Program-made: the position numbers and the translations under genes
Assembly (NCBI GenBank): GCA_030141605.1
Contig: JAQGDQ010000270.1
Span: forward strand, 62,001-126,000
Length of the DNA stretch: 64,000 bases
Source of the DNA: Tubiluchus corallicola
Lineage: Eukaryota > Priapulida > Priapulimorpha > Priapulimorphida > Tubiluchidae
Direction: 5' to 3'
Shown here: positions 47,001 to 56,800 of the stretch, one piece after another
Numbering within the stretch: the stretch's first letter is position 1
How the letters are laid out: every line of letters begins with the position of its first letter
The notes under the pieces: model-generated
What the model was told of the DNA's origin: nothing
The model's input: only the letters and a program-made list of their open reading frames with translations
Databases searched by the model: none

Positions 47001-48092
47001 AATTTTCAACGTGCTCAGATTGTTAGTATCATTCTCATAAAACGAAACGCTGAAATTTTGCAGGAAATGCCTATTACTCCCGCTCCGGAAAATAACATCA
47101 AGAAAAAGAAAGGGAAATCCGGCACTGGTGCCACTGTTGGTAAGTTCATTTTCATTGGACGTAAAATGTCTTTAAACACGGGTTACAATTATTCAGTCAT
47201 TTATCTGTCTCTGTATTTGTAAGATAGTAATCTTACTTTTAAGTCTAAGTTTAAATCTAATTTACAGCTTAACTTGGCTTATGTTACCTTGGATATAATC
47301 AAAAAGTTGTTGTTGCCATCAGCAGAACGGTTTGCCAACTAACAGTTTATTTTATGGACATTTTTTGTTCCAGATGACGTGTTTAAACCAAAAGCCGATG
47401 CTGAAGTGTCTGAACTGGACGACATTGAAAGAGAAGTGGAGGCATTTAAGCGGTAGGTCGTAAGCTGCTGCTTTTTGTGTGGATCCGTAGAGAAAATGAA
47501 TAGATTTGCTCAAACTGTGAGACAGGAAGGGTGCCATTTTATAACACAGTCAAACCTCATTATATATAACGCCCCCTTTTTATAACTTCGCTTTTCCCTT
47601 AACGCCCAAATTTTTCGTAAAATAAAATGCCTGTATTTGCACAGACGTATGTATTAACCCAACTTGTTATAATGCCAAGCTTGCATAACACCAGGTTTTT
47701 CTGGTGTCCCATAGTGGGCGGCATAATGAGTTTTGGCTGTACAAATTCTATGGTCCAATTCTATGGCAAACCAGTGGGCACCATGTTGTACAATACAAAA
47801 CTGCATACGATTGTTAAGCAGATATAGCCCTCGAGTGACAAACTTGCAGTGTTGACCTTCATTGCAGACTAAAATGTTGGCAAACCTAAAGATTGTGGTA
47901 AATTAAACCATCATAATTCTGTGGGCATAGTTTTGAGTCATTAAGTTTTTGCTATGAAGGTAATGAGATGGTTTCCCGTATTGCAGGTTCTGCTACGATT
48001 CGACTCCAGCTGAGAAACGTGAAAAAGTTAAAGTGAAGATTGATTGCAACAGCCTCTTCAAGAAAAAGCATCCAGTTAGCTGCAGCAATTAG
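29088..48092 (+). CDS. FAM193: FAM193 family protein (complete, 22 exons)
   Basis: Exons: 29088-29234, 33098-33233, 33604-33725, 34992-35107, 36520-36675, 36834-36909, 37378-37512, 38990-39114, 39895-40051, 40706-40815, 41065-41172, 41569-41757, 42283-42382, 43224-44168, 44359-44433, 44600-44797, 44937-45077, 45202-45285, 45719-46312, 47064-47139, 47374-47452, 47987-48092 (TAG 48090-48092). The 3975 bp give 1324 aa and all phases close; human FAM193A is about 1265 aa. Hallmarks: WVCPCC in exon 3, the helical FKLTWDMLNRHLFQS region in exon 8, CDCYYCEFFGHG joined across a splice to SRNYPEMRERLRLRLT, DDILQFING, a basic KKAAKRLRQKQKK, and the final DDIERE...FKRFCYDS box. Six CxCxxC motifs recur (exons 4, 11, 12, 13 and two in 14). 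The 45-kb region is Pro/Lys-rich (repeated KEP and DPVK). The start is the first ATG in the open frame. Biochemical role is poorly known; human FAM193A is reported to support p53 activity. Confidence 0.93.
30684..31183. mobile_element. hAT-type MITE, copy 2
   Basis: A 500-bp element from CAGGGGTGTGCAAATTATCT to GTAATTTGCACACCCCTG in FAM193 intron 1. The 12-bp ends are perfect inverted repeats. Flanking 8-mers GTGTAAAT (30676-30683) and GTGTAATT (31184-31191) match at 7 of 8 positions, as a hAT target duplication. The same family is nested at 21597-22003. The rest of the 3.9-kb intron shows no other feature I can support. Confidence 0.88.
34410..34562. repeat. 51-bp tandem repeat, three copies
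   Basis: Copies start at 34410, 34461 and 34512 (AACGACGAC, then AGCTAGCTTACAGCATGTGG, then TGTTAACGGCACTCCAATG). The period of 51 is a multiple of three, but each copy holds TAG and TAA codons and no ORF spans it. It lies in FAM193 intron 33726-34991. Confidence 0.9.
35281..35400 (-). mobile_element. Probable LINE 3' end (minus strand)
   Basis: On the minus strand an AT-rich stretch ends in AAATAAATTATCATTATCATT, that is AATAAAT followed by a short ATTATC tandem, the same architecture as the LINE 3' ends at 15562 and 60604. No coding tail is recognisable, so this rests on the 3' pattern only. Confidence 0.35.
35576..35848. mobile_element. 273-bp MITE with CAGGTAGT ends
   Basis: The left end CAGGTAGTCGTCGACTTACG and the right end in reverse complement CAGGTAGTAGTCAACATAC form an imperfect inverted repeat of about 22 bp. 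TTTA flanks both sides (35572-35575 and 35849-35852). It is non-coding and lies in FAM193 intron 35108-36519. Confidence 0.7.
36155..36480. repeat. Degenerate (TTAC)n tract
   Basis: About 325 bp of ACTTACTT-type tetranucleotide with frequent single-base changes, ending 39 bp before FAM193 exon 5 (36520). An apparent 117-codon frame (YLLTYLLT repeats) is a by-product of the repeat. Confidence 0.92.
37065..37345. repeat. Dispersed repeat shared with 60525-61260
   Basis: This part of FAM193 intron 36910-37377 is closely similar to 60525-60603 joined to 61052-61260 (for example AAAATGATGACATTATAATG and GTGTGATTGTCTTATTTCT occur in both). The distal copy is split by an insertion. The nature of the repeat is unknown. 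Confidence 0.75.
38508..38800. repeat. Inverted repeat with 50-bp arms in FAM193 intron 7
   Basis: The arm 38508-38559 (ACAAAACTGTTCATTATCAA...) is repeated in inverse orientation at about 38748-38800 with two or three mismatches. Looser similarity continues beyond the arms. It looks like two copies of one mobile fragment in opposite orientation. The parent element is not identified. Confidence 0.65.
39185..39260 (+). mobile_element. tRNA-like SINE head
   Basis: TGGTGTAGTGA (39192-39202, near A-box) and GGTTCGAATGC (39234-39244, near B-box) are spaced 42 bp apart as in a tRNA. The T-arm can pair four of five positions around TTCGAAT, but the acceptor stem pairs poorly, so a functional tRNA is unlikely. 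It lies in FAM193 intron 39115-39894. Confidence 0.45.
43096..43223 (+). repeat. Imperfect repeats mimicking the start of FAM193 exon 14
   Basis: Upstream of the large exon (43224) the intron holds three near copies of GATTGTAATTGTCATTCTTTCC, each near a CAG. They resemble the exon start (GATTGTGATTGTCATTCTTG, encoding DCDCHSC). One copy supplies an alternative acceptor-like TTCTTTCCAG|GCCC at about 43157. Confidence 0.65.
47547..47739. mobile_element. MITE family C, copy 2 (inverted)
   Basis: A 193-bp element from CAGTCAAACCTCATTATATA to GGCATAATGAGTTTTGGCTG in FAM193 intron 47453-47986, in inverted orientation relative to 50627-50796. TA follows the right end; CA precedes the left, so one target base has probably changed. 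Confidence 0.7.
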
Positions 48093-50192
48093 TTACTAGA
48101 CATGTGTTAATGCTGATAGAACAGGAACAGTTCATTTCTGATACAATAGGGGCATTTTGTTTGCTGTAGACTGAGAACATTTTGTTTTAAATGAGCAAAG
48201 GTCTGCAGAAATAATGCACGAACTTTCGAAATAGTGTTTTCTTACCAAATGTTCATGGTATCTTTAATGACGTTAATAGGATGAATGGTACAACTTACTA
48301 TTAAGAGCTAGTTTAGACACAAAAATGTTATGTACAGAGGATAATGGGATGACATCGCAACAGTAGTATGTGTCATAGTTTTTCAAAGAAAAATTTCCCG
48401 AAACGGAACTACAACAAACTCGTAGCCATTTGTCTCAGAGAACGTGTTTTTAAAGACCTACAACACTTTGTAAGCACAGTCTTTACTCTTTCTAAACAGC
48501 TGCAGAAATCCTTCCAAGACTCACCAGACTTTGAAAATGTTTGTTTCTTGACTCAGTATAGCTTGCTTTATCAACATCAAATTGGCTAACAATGAAGTTA
48601 AGATAGTATGTATACAAAAATGTTTATAGATTATCGTTTGTCTCGTTCTACGATTAGCAACGAAAAACATGTTGTAATTTTTTTCAAATCTGCCTCAAGA
48701 CGTGTGCAACCTAATGAAGTTTTTGGTTCCGCAGGCCATAAATCCTTTATTTCGCTTAAGTTGGTCATACCAATAGGTTCTACCAGTGTTCTTAAGCAGC
48801 GGTTTGGAATGCTGGAACTTTTTTCCGTATAAATCAGTAAAATTGATGTGATTTATCAACTGTACTTTGTCTGTAAGTTAGAGCTTAATTGATATTGTAC
48901 CAAATGTTCCTGCCTTATTGATAAGTTAACACACTATATGAAACACCACAGTCATGGTTGTATTTAGGTATAACTTCTAGCCTTGCTGTTCAGCATTGTA
49001 TAAGCTGTAGTAATTTGTGTGAACTGCCATGTTCATGCAGGGCCACACTCATCTTCTACGGTGCAATATTTTTTAATTAGATTTTATAAATGCATTTGAC
49101 AGATGCTACTGTTTCCTGTTCTATCAGCACATCTACATTGTTAACGAAATCTTGCTTCGTATTTTAACCCATCTAGCATGCTAAACCTTCCCTGTGTGTG
49201 GTTTTACCAGTTTCAGTTGTATAGCTACTACAGTGTAACACATAGTAACGTGCTACGGTTGCACAGATCTATTACTTAACGGCTTTGTGCTTATTTCATG
49301 TATTCATTTCAATTAATCTTTATTGTACGGTCGGGGAAATTAGTTGTTCATGGATAGCATGAGCTGCAATGCATTGTTCAATTTTTACAAGTGAATAACA
49401 ATGCATTCATGCTTCACCGAATAAAACAATGTGTGACAGTACATTGTGAAATGTAATGCAGATGCATTGTTCATAATTTCAAGTTTCAGGAATGGCAGTG
49501 TATTGTTTAAATTTTGGAGGTTAATGTTGTCTCCAGTTATTAGGCTTTGTTGACGGTACGTCATGTTGTGCATTGTTTCCGATAGAATGCATTGTTTCTA
49601 CATGAGCTTGTTCGACACATTGTTAACGAATTCACAGTGAAATATTCTTTATACTGTTGGCATGAGTTGAGTTCTTTATATTATAATTCAAGTTTCTGTT
49701 CGTTTCTTCTTGGGTATGCCAAGCATTGAATGGCATTGATGTGATGACGACGTTGTATTTATCTACTGGGACATTATAATATATGGGTGCAGTCGATGGG
49801 ATTACTGTACCGTTCTTCCATTGTTCCAGTTGCCTTTATAAATAAATTTTTACATGCATTTAAATTTCATTGTTGCTGCTTTTTATTAGTTGTGAAAGCT
49901 GTTGGAGAGTAGGATAGTTCTGTTTTGTAATACCTACTGAAGAAGTCCGTCTGCAACAAATGAGATGTTAAGTTATACGGCATGATTAAGTTTGTCCATC
50001 ATGAGTCTCGGCATCAATTTGTCAATTTTACAGTTGATGTAGAGAAGTCCTTTCTGAGTATATTATAGTAATTTGTACCCAGTTTGAAACTTCAAGAAGC
50101 AGACCAACTGTAGACCAGTCGACTCGCAGTCGTGTGCACAGTATAAAGCTTATTCTAGTGTGTGCATCAAATGAGCAATATTCATTTACATA
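48093..50192. other. FAM193 3' UTR and intergenic DNA
   Basis: No gene was recognised. AATAAA at 49841-49846 is a plausible poly(A) signal, which would give a 3' UTR of about 1.75 kb; this is an inference. Short ORFs here have no recognisable similarity. Confidence 0.4.
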
Positions 50193-50194
50193 TA

Positions 50195-50603
50195 CAGTCA
50201 ACCTCGGATAAAAGGGACACCTCCAGACCATATCCAATGTCCCTTATAGCCGAAGTTGAATCAGACCGAGGGTGTATCTAGACCTGTACTTTTACTCATA
50301 TTTTTATGGATTATTGCTACACATTCAGTGCAAACGGTATGTAGGAAGCTCCTTTGATGCGAATGTAGTGACGCAGAAACCGAGTTGTTTAAAGGCTGAG
50401 TTTGCGAAAAACTGAGGTTAAAAATCGATCAATTTCTCTCTGATTATATGCGACGTAACTTACCTGGGTTTCTATTATGCGGGACCTGCAGATATCTTCC
50501 CTAATATCCGAGTACCTTATATATGAAGATTTTTACATGTGAAAACTTGGGACCGGTGCTGGTGATTCCTTATAAGCGAGTACCTTATACCCGAGGTTGA
50601 CTG
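50195..50603. mobile_element. 409-bp pogo-like MITE
   Basis: The left end CAGTCAACCTCGGATAA and the right end TTATACCCGAGGTTGACTG are inverted repeats with a perfect 13-bp outer part. TA flanks both sides (50193-50194 and 50604-50605). Inside, CCTTATA/TATAAGCG motifs recur. Non-coding. It lies between the convergent ends of FAM193 and NELF-B. Confidence 0.85.
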
Positions 50604-50626
50604 TAATTGCAAACCAAACAATTGTA

Positions 50627-50796
50627 CAGTCAGACCTCTTTATACCGCTTAATATGGGCCTGCAAAAAAGTTAGCATTATAACGAGGTGCGCTGATATAA
50701 ATTTGTCAATGCAAATATACACTTTATTTTGCAAAAAAATTCCGCGTTAAGTGATGTTGGCATTTTAAGGAGGGGGGTTTAAATGAGGTTCAACTG
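50627..50796. mobile_element. MITE family C, copy 3
   Basis: A 170-bp element from CAGTCAGACCTCTTTATACC to AAATGAGGTTCAACTG, with TA following the right end and preceding the left. It shares the GTTAGCATTATAACGAGGTG and GGCATTTTAAGGAGGGGGG blocks with 22958-23151. It lies 23 bp from the preceding MITE. From 50797 to 51390 I see nothing further. Confidence 0.8.
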
Positions 50797-51390
50797 TAAA
50801 CGTCGTAGAAACCGCTTATGAGAAATGCTTAAATAAATCAATAAGCAACCAGCTACATAAATCGCCTGTACATTATTATATATGTGGTGCACATAGACCA
50901 AACCATACTAGCATGGTCGAAGAGCTAATATGATTTCTGTGAATGGACACACTGAACAACTGGAACATGGTAAAATCTCAAATACATTTATATAGTTTAC
51001 ATTTAGCAAAACAATCCAGATATTTTTTCAGATTTTACACTTGTAGACCTGGATTACTATCCTATAATGACAACCCTATACGGGAAAGATTGCAGAAGAC
51101 CTCTGACAAATGTTACAGCCATAACCTGCATGGAGAGACACATGAGTAAACAGCCATTCCAGTGCCAACTTGAACAGACACATTCACTCATTACTGCACT
51201 AGACAACGTCATCGAAACCCATTACGTCTCTTGTAGACTTTGGGGAGGCCGCAGTCTAATTTAAAAAATTTGCCGGCAAGACAGGTAAATACTACAGTTA
51301 ACTCAGTAACTGCTAGATAGCTGTCAGCACCACTTCCGTAACCCATACGTTGTAACAAACAACAGCAACAAACAATGTTTACATAGATCT

Positions 51391-53121
51391 CTAGAGTGGA
51401 GCGGGTGTTGGAACACTGGCTAGCGGAGAATCCAGTTTCTCTACCGGCTGTTGCGGACTTGGCTGGTGTGCAGCTATCTTATCTTGCAGTGCTTGATACT
51501 GAACGTGAAACTGCTCGCTGTGCGCGATGCCAGGATGCAGAGCTGACATCAACGACAGGAGTCGCCCTCCAGGCAATCGATGATGAACAAACCACAATAG
51601 GCGGAGTATATGTCGCCTGACGCTTTCCGTAGACACGTCCACCATAAGAAACTCGTCAAACACGATAACGCAGAAGTCGTTATTGGCGAATTCCTCTGAC
51701 ATGTTGGATACGTGCGACACAAAACAATGCAAGAAACTGTCCTCGAAAGCACGTTCGTTCTCACAGCTTAGTAGTGTAGGTAGAACTCTAATTATAGCCT
51801 GTTTTTCTTTACTTCTTACAATATGGAGGGTATAGTAAAGCAGCAGTGTACTTGCAACTTTGCTATCCTGTATATAAGAAATGACAGCAAGAGGTAATGA
51901 ATCCGAACCCGATTTTGATTTTTCCGGCGGAAGCTTAGCATCGATCGTACGTATCTGGTCATCGAGCATGAGACACATTAAACCGGGCATAAATTCAGTG
52001 AAAAGTTTAATATCCGGTCGTGGCTCCTTGAACCTTTGACTATCGATCATTGTCCAGGCATTAAGGCCAAGGTCCAGCATTCTGACCAGGAGTAAAAGCA
52101 CCGTGTTGTCTCGCGGCAAATGTTCAGATGAAACAGTTTGCTGTAGGCATTTTATTGCAGACTGCGCCATGAAATTTATAGCAAACGGATCACACAAAAT
52201 CATAGCCAGGTCGCCTAGCACTTGCTCCTGGCCACGATTTATGCTGTCCAAAAAACCTTGCAGTTCTCGAGATTTCTTTATATCCACACTTTTCTCCCGA
52301 ATACAAGCATCCAGACACCAAGTAAACTTGTGGCATGGGTCAACATTCAGGATTTCCTGCACTTCGAGGTCATGCAACGCCATTAGAATCTCAGCTCTTA
52401 ATGTACAGTAGTGAACGTTGCGTGTGCGTAAGAACAACGTTCGCAGAAATTGCAGTAACATGTCATACAATTTAATCTTCTTTCCAACCATGTTTGCTAG
52501 CTCTTGTACAACTTTGCTCTGACGTCTGGATTTTGGCGAAGGACCAAAAAAACCCTGTGCAACCTGTCCCTGCTCTGTGGAGAACATGGTCGTCTCTTTA
52601 TTCCTGATGTAATCAGAGAGCAACGGAGAAACTTCGTCGCCGAAAAGCGACTGGTTATCCTGCCATATTTGACGTTTCACTGCGGTATCGGCTTCTTTAT
52701 ACAATTCCGGATCTTCGGTAACAATCTTGAGATACCGCTGATCGACTTTTGGTAAATGCTTCATTAAAGCCATAACCACAGGCCGGATTGATTTAACGCG
52801 TATAACCACAAAGCTTTTATCAAGTATCTCCTTCAGTCGCTTGTACTTGTCTTTGTCCTCACTGGCTGCTAACTCTGTTATTCGGTTGAGCATCTTTTCT
52901 CGTAGCTCTTCCATCACAGACTCGTGAAATTCCAACCTACGAATGCCATGTAAGTCCAAGAATGGTAGAGCCGGACGCAAAGAAGGCAACAATATCCCAT
53001 TCTCTACCTGGAAGTCCTCGATAAACTTCAGCGGATCAGTGCAGTTTGTGAGTGCCTCACGGAGATGACTACTTCCGGGAATGCCAAGTTCTTGCAGAGC
53101 ATCACCACTCCCAGAAGCCAT
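51391..53121 (-). CDS. NELFB: Negative elongation factor B (NELF-B/COBRA1), intronless
   Basis: NELF-B is a helical-repeat subunit of the NELF complex that holds RNA polymerase II at promoter-proximal pause sites. One uninterrupted frame of 576 aa (human about 580) runs from ATG 53119-53121 to TAG 51391-51393. Family hallmarks in order: LTNCTDPLKFIEDFQ, ENGILLPSLRPALPFLDLHG, VVMALMKHLPKV, VKRQIWQDNQSLFGDEVSPL, LYDMLLQFLRTLFLRTRNVH, CTLRAEILMALHDLEV, DPCHKFTWCLDACIRE, RELQGFLDS...GQEQVLGDL, MILCDPFAIN, MIDSQRFKEP, and a C-terminal SVPTPAPL nearly identical to the human end. There are no internal stops or frameshifts. The absence of introns contrasts with its neighbours and with the multi-exon vertebrate gene. 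It converges with FAM193 and diverges from the gene starting at 53869. Confidence 0.97.
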   Translation of the reverse strand: MASGSGDALQELGIPGSSHLREALTNCTDPLKFIEDFQVENGILLPSLRPALPFLDLHGIRRLEFHESVMEELREKMLNRITELAASEDKDKYKRLKEILDKSFVVIRVKSIRPVVMALMKHLPKVDQRYLKIVTEDPELYKEADTAVKRQIWQDNQSLFGDEVSPLLSDYIRNKETTMFSTEQGQVAQGFFGPSPKSRRQSKVVQELANMVGKKIKLYDMLLQFLRTLFLRTRNVHYCTLRAEILMALHDLEVQEILNVDPCHKFTWCLDACIREKSVDIKKSRELQGFLDSINRGQEQVLGDLAMILCDPFAINFMAQSAIKCLQQTVSSEHLPRDNTVLLLLVRMLDLGLNAWTMIDSQRFKEPRPDIKLFTEFMPGLMCLMLDDQIRTIDAKLPPEKSKSGSDSLPLAVISYIQDSKVASTLLLYYTLHIVRSKEKQAIIRVLPTLLSCENERAFEDSFLHCFVSHVSNMSEEFANNDFCVIVFDEFLMVDVSTESVRRHILRLLWFVHHRLPGGRLLSLMSALHPGIAHSEQFHVQYQALQDKIAAHQPSPQQPVEKLDSPLASVPTPAPL

Positions 53122-53868
53122 ATTATTATATTAAGTCCAAATTTGTCTATTTCTGAAATTTAACCAAATTTAATCTGAAACTTTTTTGTTCTTTGCTCTA
53201 GTTTTGGCCAAATGTAAATAATAGGATGCAGCAAATATAAATGAATAAATGTACACTCAAGGTAGAGATATTTGGAAAACATCTTCTTCACTGGGCTCTA
53301 ATAAACATTTGAAGATCAGCTAGCACGTTATTTTTAGAATTTTTACTATAATTTCAATTTTTTAGTTTGACTAGATTTATTTATTTAGCTTTTAAATTAT
53401 ATAGGAAAGGAACCAGTAAGAGATACGAAAAACAACAAATTTAGTGCATTTTTCGCTTGTAAAGGCGCAAAAATACCGAATGAAAATGCCAGGGGTCACA
53501 TACCATTGCATAAGGCTGGATAAGGTAGTCAATAGTCAGCCACTCTTTTAAATCAAAATGAGTAAGTATAAAGTAAAGCAAAACAATTTCGCGATGCAAT
53601 TTGTGTAGACAGTTCTATATAGACACTCTTGATTTCATGAACAGTAAAGAAGAAACCCATCAAATTAATAGCACTTTTAATTATTATAACTCTATCACGC
53701 AACGCTGCATAGAAATAAGGGATACCTTCATTCGTATTGCACGATATCTAGCTCGAATTTGCATCTATAACCTGCTGAATACATGGCTTAAGTTTGTTGC
53801 AAATTAAGCGCCAACTTTGTTGAAAATGATGACGTAGCTGTAGACGTTTCCATGGCGATTACCAACTA
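53122..53868. promoter_or_regulatory. Shared upstream region of NELF-B and the GPR180/TMEM145-like gene
   Basis: 747 bp separate the start codons of two divergent genes, so the region should hold both promoters and 5' UTRs. It is AT-rich without an obvious CpG island or TATA box that I can defend. Near the right edge two short upstream ORFs precede the rightward start: ATGATGACGTAG at 53827-53838, and one from 53853 to 53882 that overlaps the main ATG in another frame. Confidence 0.4.
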
Positions 53869-56800
53869 TGGGAAAATGTAGAATTTTTTCTAACATAATT
53901 TATATTAGAACAATAGTGTTTTGTGCGATTTGTCCAACATTGTCATTGTCAAAAATTGTGGAAGGACGGCTGGTAACATCAGAGGTAATTTCACGGGTGA
54001 TACTTGATTTGCATTAGTGCAATAGTGATAGCAATACTGATAGTAAATTTATTTAACTTCATAAACTTAATAAAATTAAAAGATTATAGTTTATACAGAT
54101 AAATACCAGAAGAGGTGATGAAAGACCATATCGTCACCCAGTCAGTCACCTCAAATTAGATGTTAGCAACATTAGCATTGCCCTAGTGGTAATTAATCAA
54201 AGTTATAATTACATTAATTCAATAATGTCTATATATGTTGTCAGTAAATAGTTGCTATAATTATAAATAGGGTAATGAAATATTACTAATACTTTCAAGT
54301 GATAATTATACATGAATTTGGCCATTTCTGATTTATAGATGTCCATAATCCATAATAGCTGATGGGGATTTGCTATTGATCCCTCTACTATTCCGAGTTT
54401 ACAGTAAAAAACTAAAAATTAAAGTGAACTCGACTACATGAGGAGGCAGGTTATTCCAGGCGTTAGCTATATGAAAGAATACATCTTTCCTTTTGTTCCA
54501 TTTTCCATGTAGTCTTGTTTTGAGCAGTTTAAATGGGTGTCCTCTTAATAGGATACATATCCTTTATATTCTTTCATACGTTCATACAGCCTTTATATCC
54601 TTGATATGATTTACATGTCCTTTAGTTTCAGAAACCCTAGAGCAATGTATGATGGGGTAGCCCGTTGCATGTGGTTAGTAAAAGTCATTAGTTTAAGTTT
54701 TGTGCTTATGCATCATTCATTATCACGACTTATGTAAGAAAGTATGCAGTCAGCAATTGAGTATTCAACAACTGGAATAGTTTAAAACTGCAACATCTAA
54801 GTCAATCAATGAATTCAAGAGAAATTTGGAACGTGAGAGAAAAAATTCCTTGTACCATACACACACTAAATGCCAGTAGTGAACAGGCATTACAGGTGAT
54901 ACTTGGATCTACCTCTAGCCTTAAACCTTGGATATAGATATAGGCTTTAAATATTTATATAATTAATGATAATCATTGTGAAATTTTAGATGCCTGTTGT
55001 GCCCATATTCTTACTCATAATGTTTGTGTTCTTAAGTTCCAATGATATTTTCTTGGGTTATTTCTAAACTCTGTTATTACCATTATCTTTTAATGATCAT
55101 GTTTACAAACAATATTAATCAGTGAAAAGTGAATATAAAAGGTCAAGAAATTGGAGTCCATGATGCCATTTGCCATTCTAACAAAACTCGGTGGTTAATT
55201 AAACTTTTTGATTTGGCATAGAAATAACTTGTTTGCAAAAGGGACAAAATATATGCCTTTGCTAATTTTTGTTCGCCATAGCAACAACCTGTAGTTAAAT
55301 GACCAGCTTGTTAAAATGATTTGACAGAGTCCATTCAATATTCATTGGGCATTTTCAAACAACCTACTGTTTTACAGCATCCGTGAATGACCGGACACAG
55401 GCGCTCAAGGTCAGCTGTTCAGTTTGAGCACCCGATGAAAAAATCCGGTCATTTAGAATGGTTGACTGGGAGACGTACATTAATTTCATTTTGTTTTAAC
55501 AAAAACAGAACTTGCTACCAACTATCAATCATGGATGGATCGCTTGAATTTATACCTTTACTGTGAGCGGTCTTATGTGCCGTGCTGATTCAGTCTGTTT
55601 ACTGCACTGAGGGTGGATGTATTCGCATCCAAACATGGCTAGCACAGCTCTTCTTTTAACTGATGTTGAGTTGGGTTCCGGTTTCGTTGCAAACATCAAC
55701 AATAAGTAGGCCAGCAACATTTTATGCTTCCGACTATACAGCAACAGTGCTTCTGACCGTAGTGCAAGCAACAATGCTTCTGACCGTAGTGCAAACAACA
55801 ATACTTCTGACCATAGTGCAAGCAACAATGCTTCTCACCGTAGTGCAAACAACAATGCTTCTCACCGTAGTGCAAACAACAATGCTTCTGACCATAGTGC
55901 AAGCATTAATGCTTCTGACCGCAGTGCAAGCAACAATGCTTCTCACCGTAGTGCAAACAACAATGCTTCTGACCATAGTGCAAGCATTAATGCTTCTGAC
56001 CGCAGTGCAAGCAACAATGCTTCTCACCGTAGTGCAAACAACAATGCTTCTGACCATAGTGCAAACAACAATACTTCTGACCGTAGTGCAAGCAACAATG
56101 CTTCTGACCGTAGTGCAAACAAGAATGCTTCTTACCGTAGTGCAAGCAACAATTTGTCATGTCCATTTTATTAAAATGTGGCTGTAATTGTAAAATCCCA
56201 TTATATCATGTCATCGTATCATGTTTTGCTATGTGTTATTGTTTGATGTTGTCGTAATAAAATAAAAAATAAAATAAGTCATTTACTCATTTTTAATTAT
56301 TTATTTAAAATCTATCTATGTATTTGGTATCACAGTGAAAAAAATGTTTGGAGTGTGTAGATGTATGCATAGAAAACTTTGCTATCAGTGTTAATTCTGT
56401 GACTTGTTTGTAACGTTGTCCTAATCTGTCACTGAATTGGAAACAAAATGATTTGATCAATGACAGAACATATGTTTGCATGGAAACATACCTGTAGTTG
56501 CTGTTGTAGTTGATCAAGCATTGATTTTTCAAAAATCAAAAACAATCGGTTACCAATCATTGATTTTTTTAAATCAGTCATAAATAGGGATGAATGTCAA
56601 GCTTGGAAAATTTTTTCCGGTACATCGTTTCTAAATATATGTTCCTGATGTGAACGTGGAGACGAAAGATCGGGGGTCTAAGTCAAAATAAATTTGGAAA
56701 TGTCACTTAGAGAAGCTTTCATTTTGAGATCCACTCTATCTGGCCTCAATTGAAAGTGAAACATCAGATCTTTACAGCCTGACAGGTATGACTAGGTGCA

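Noticed and set aside
54989-55065. A signal-peptide-like ATG ORF (MPVVPIFLLIMFVFLSS)
   Set aside because: Considered as first exon of the GPR180/TMEM145-like gene, but it has no good donor and lacks the family sequence; 53869-53985 fits far better.
55663-56187. 174-codon repeat ORF (LLTVVQ repeats)
   Set aside because: A consequence of the 27-bp period; also open on the opposite strand and without a natural ATG start.
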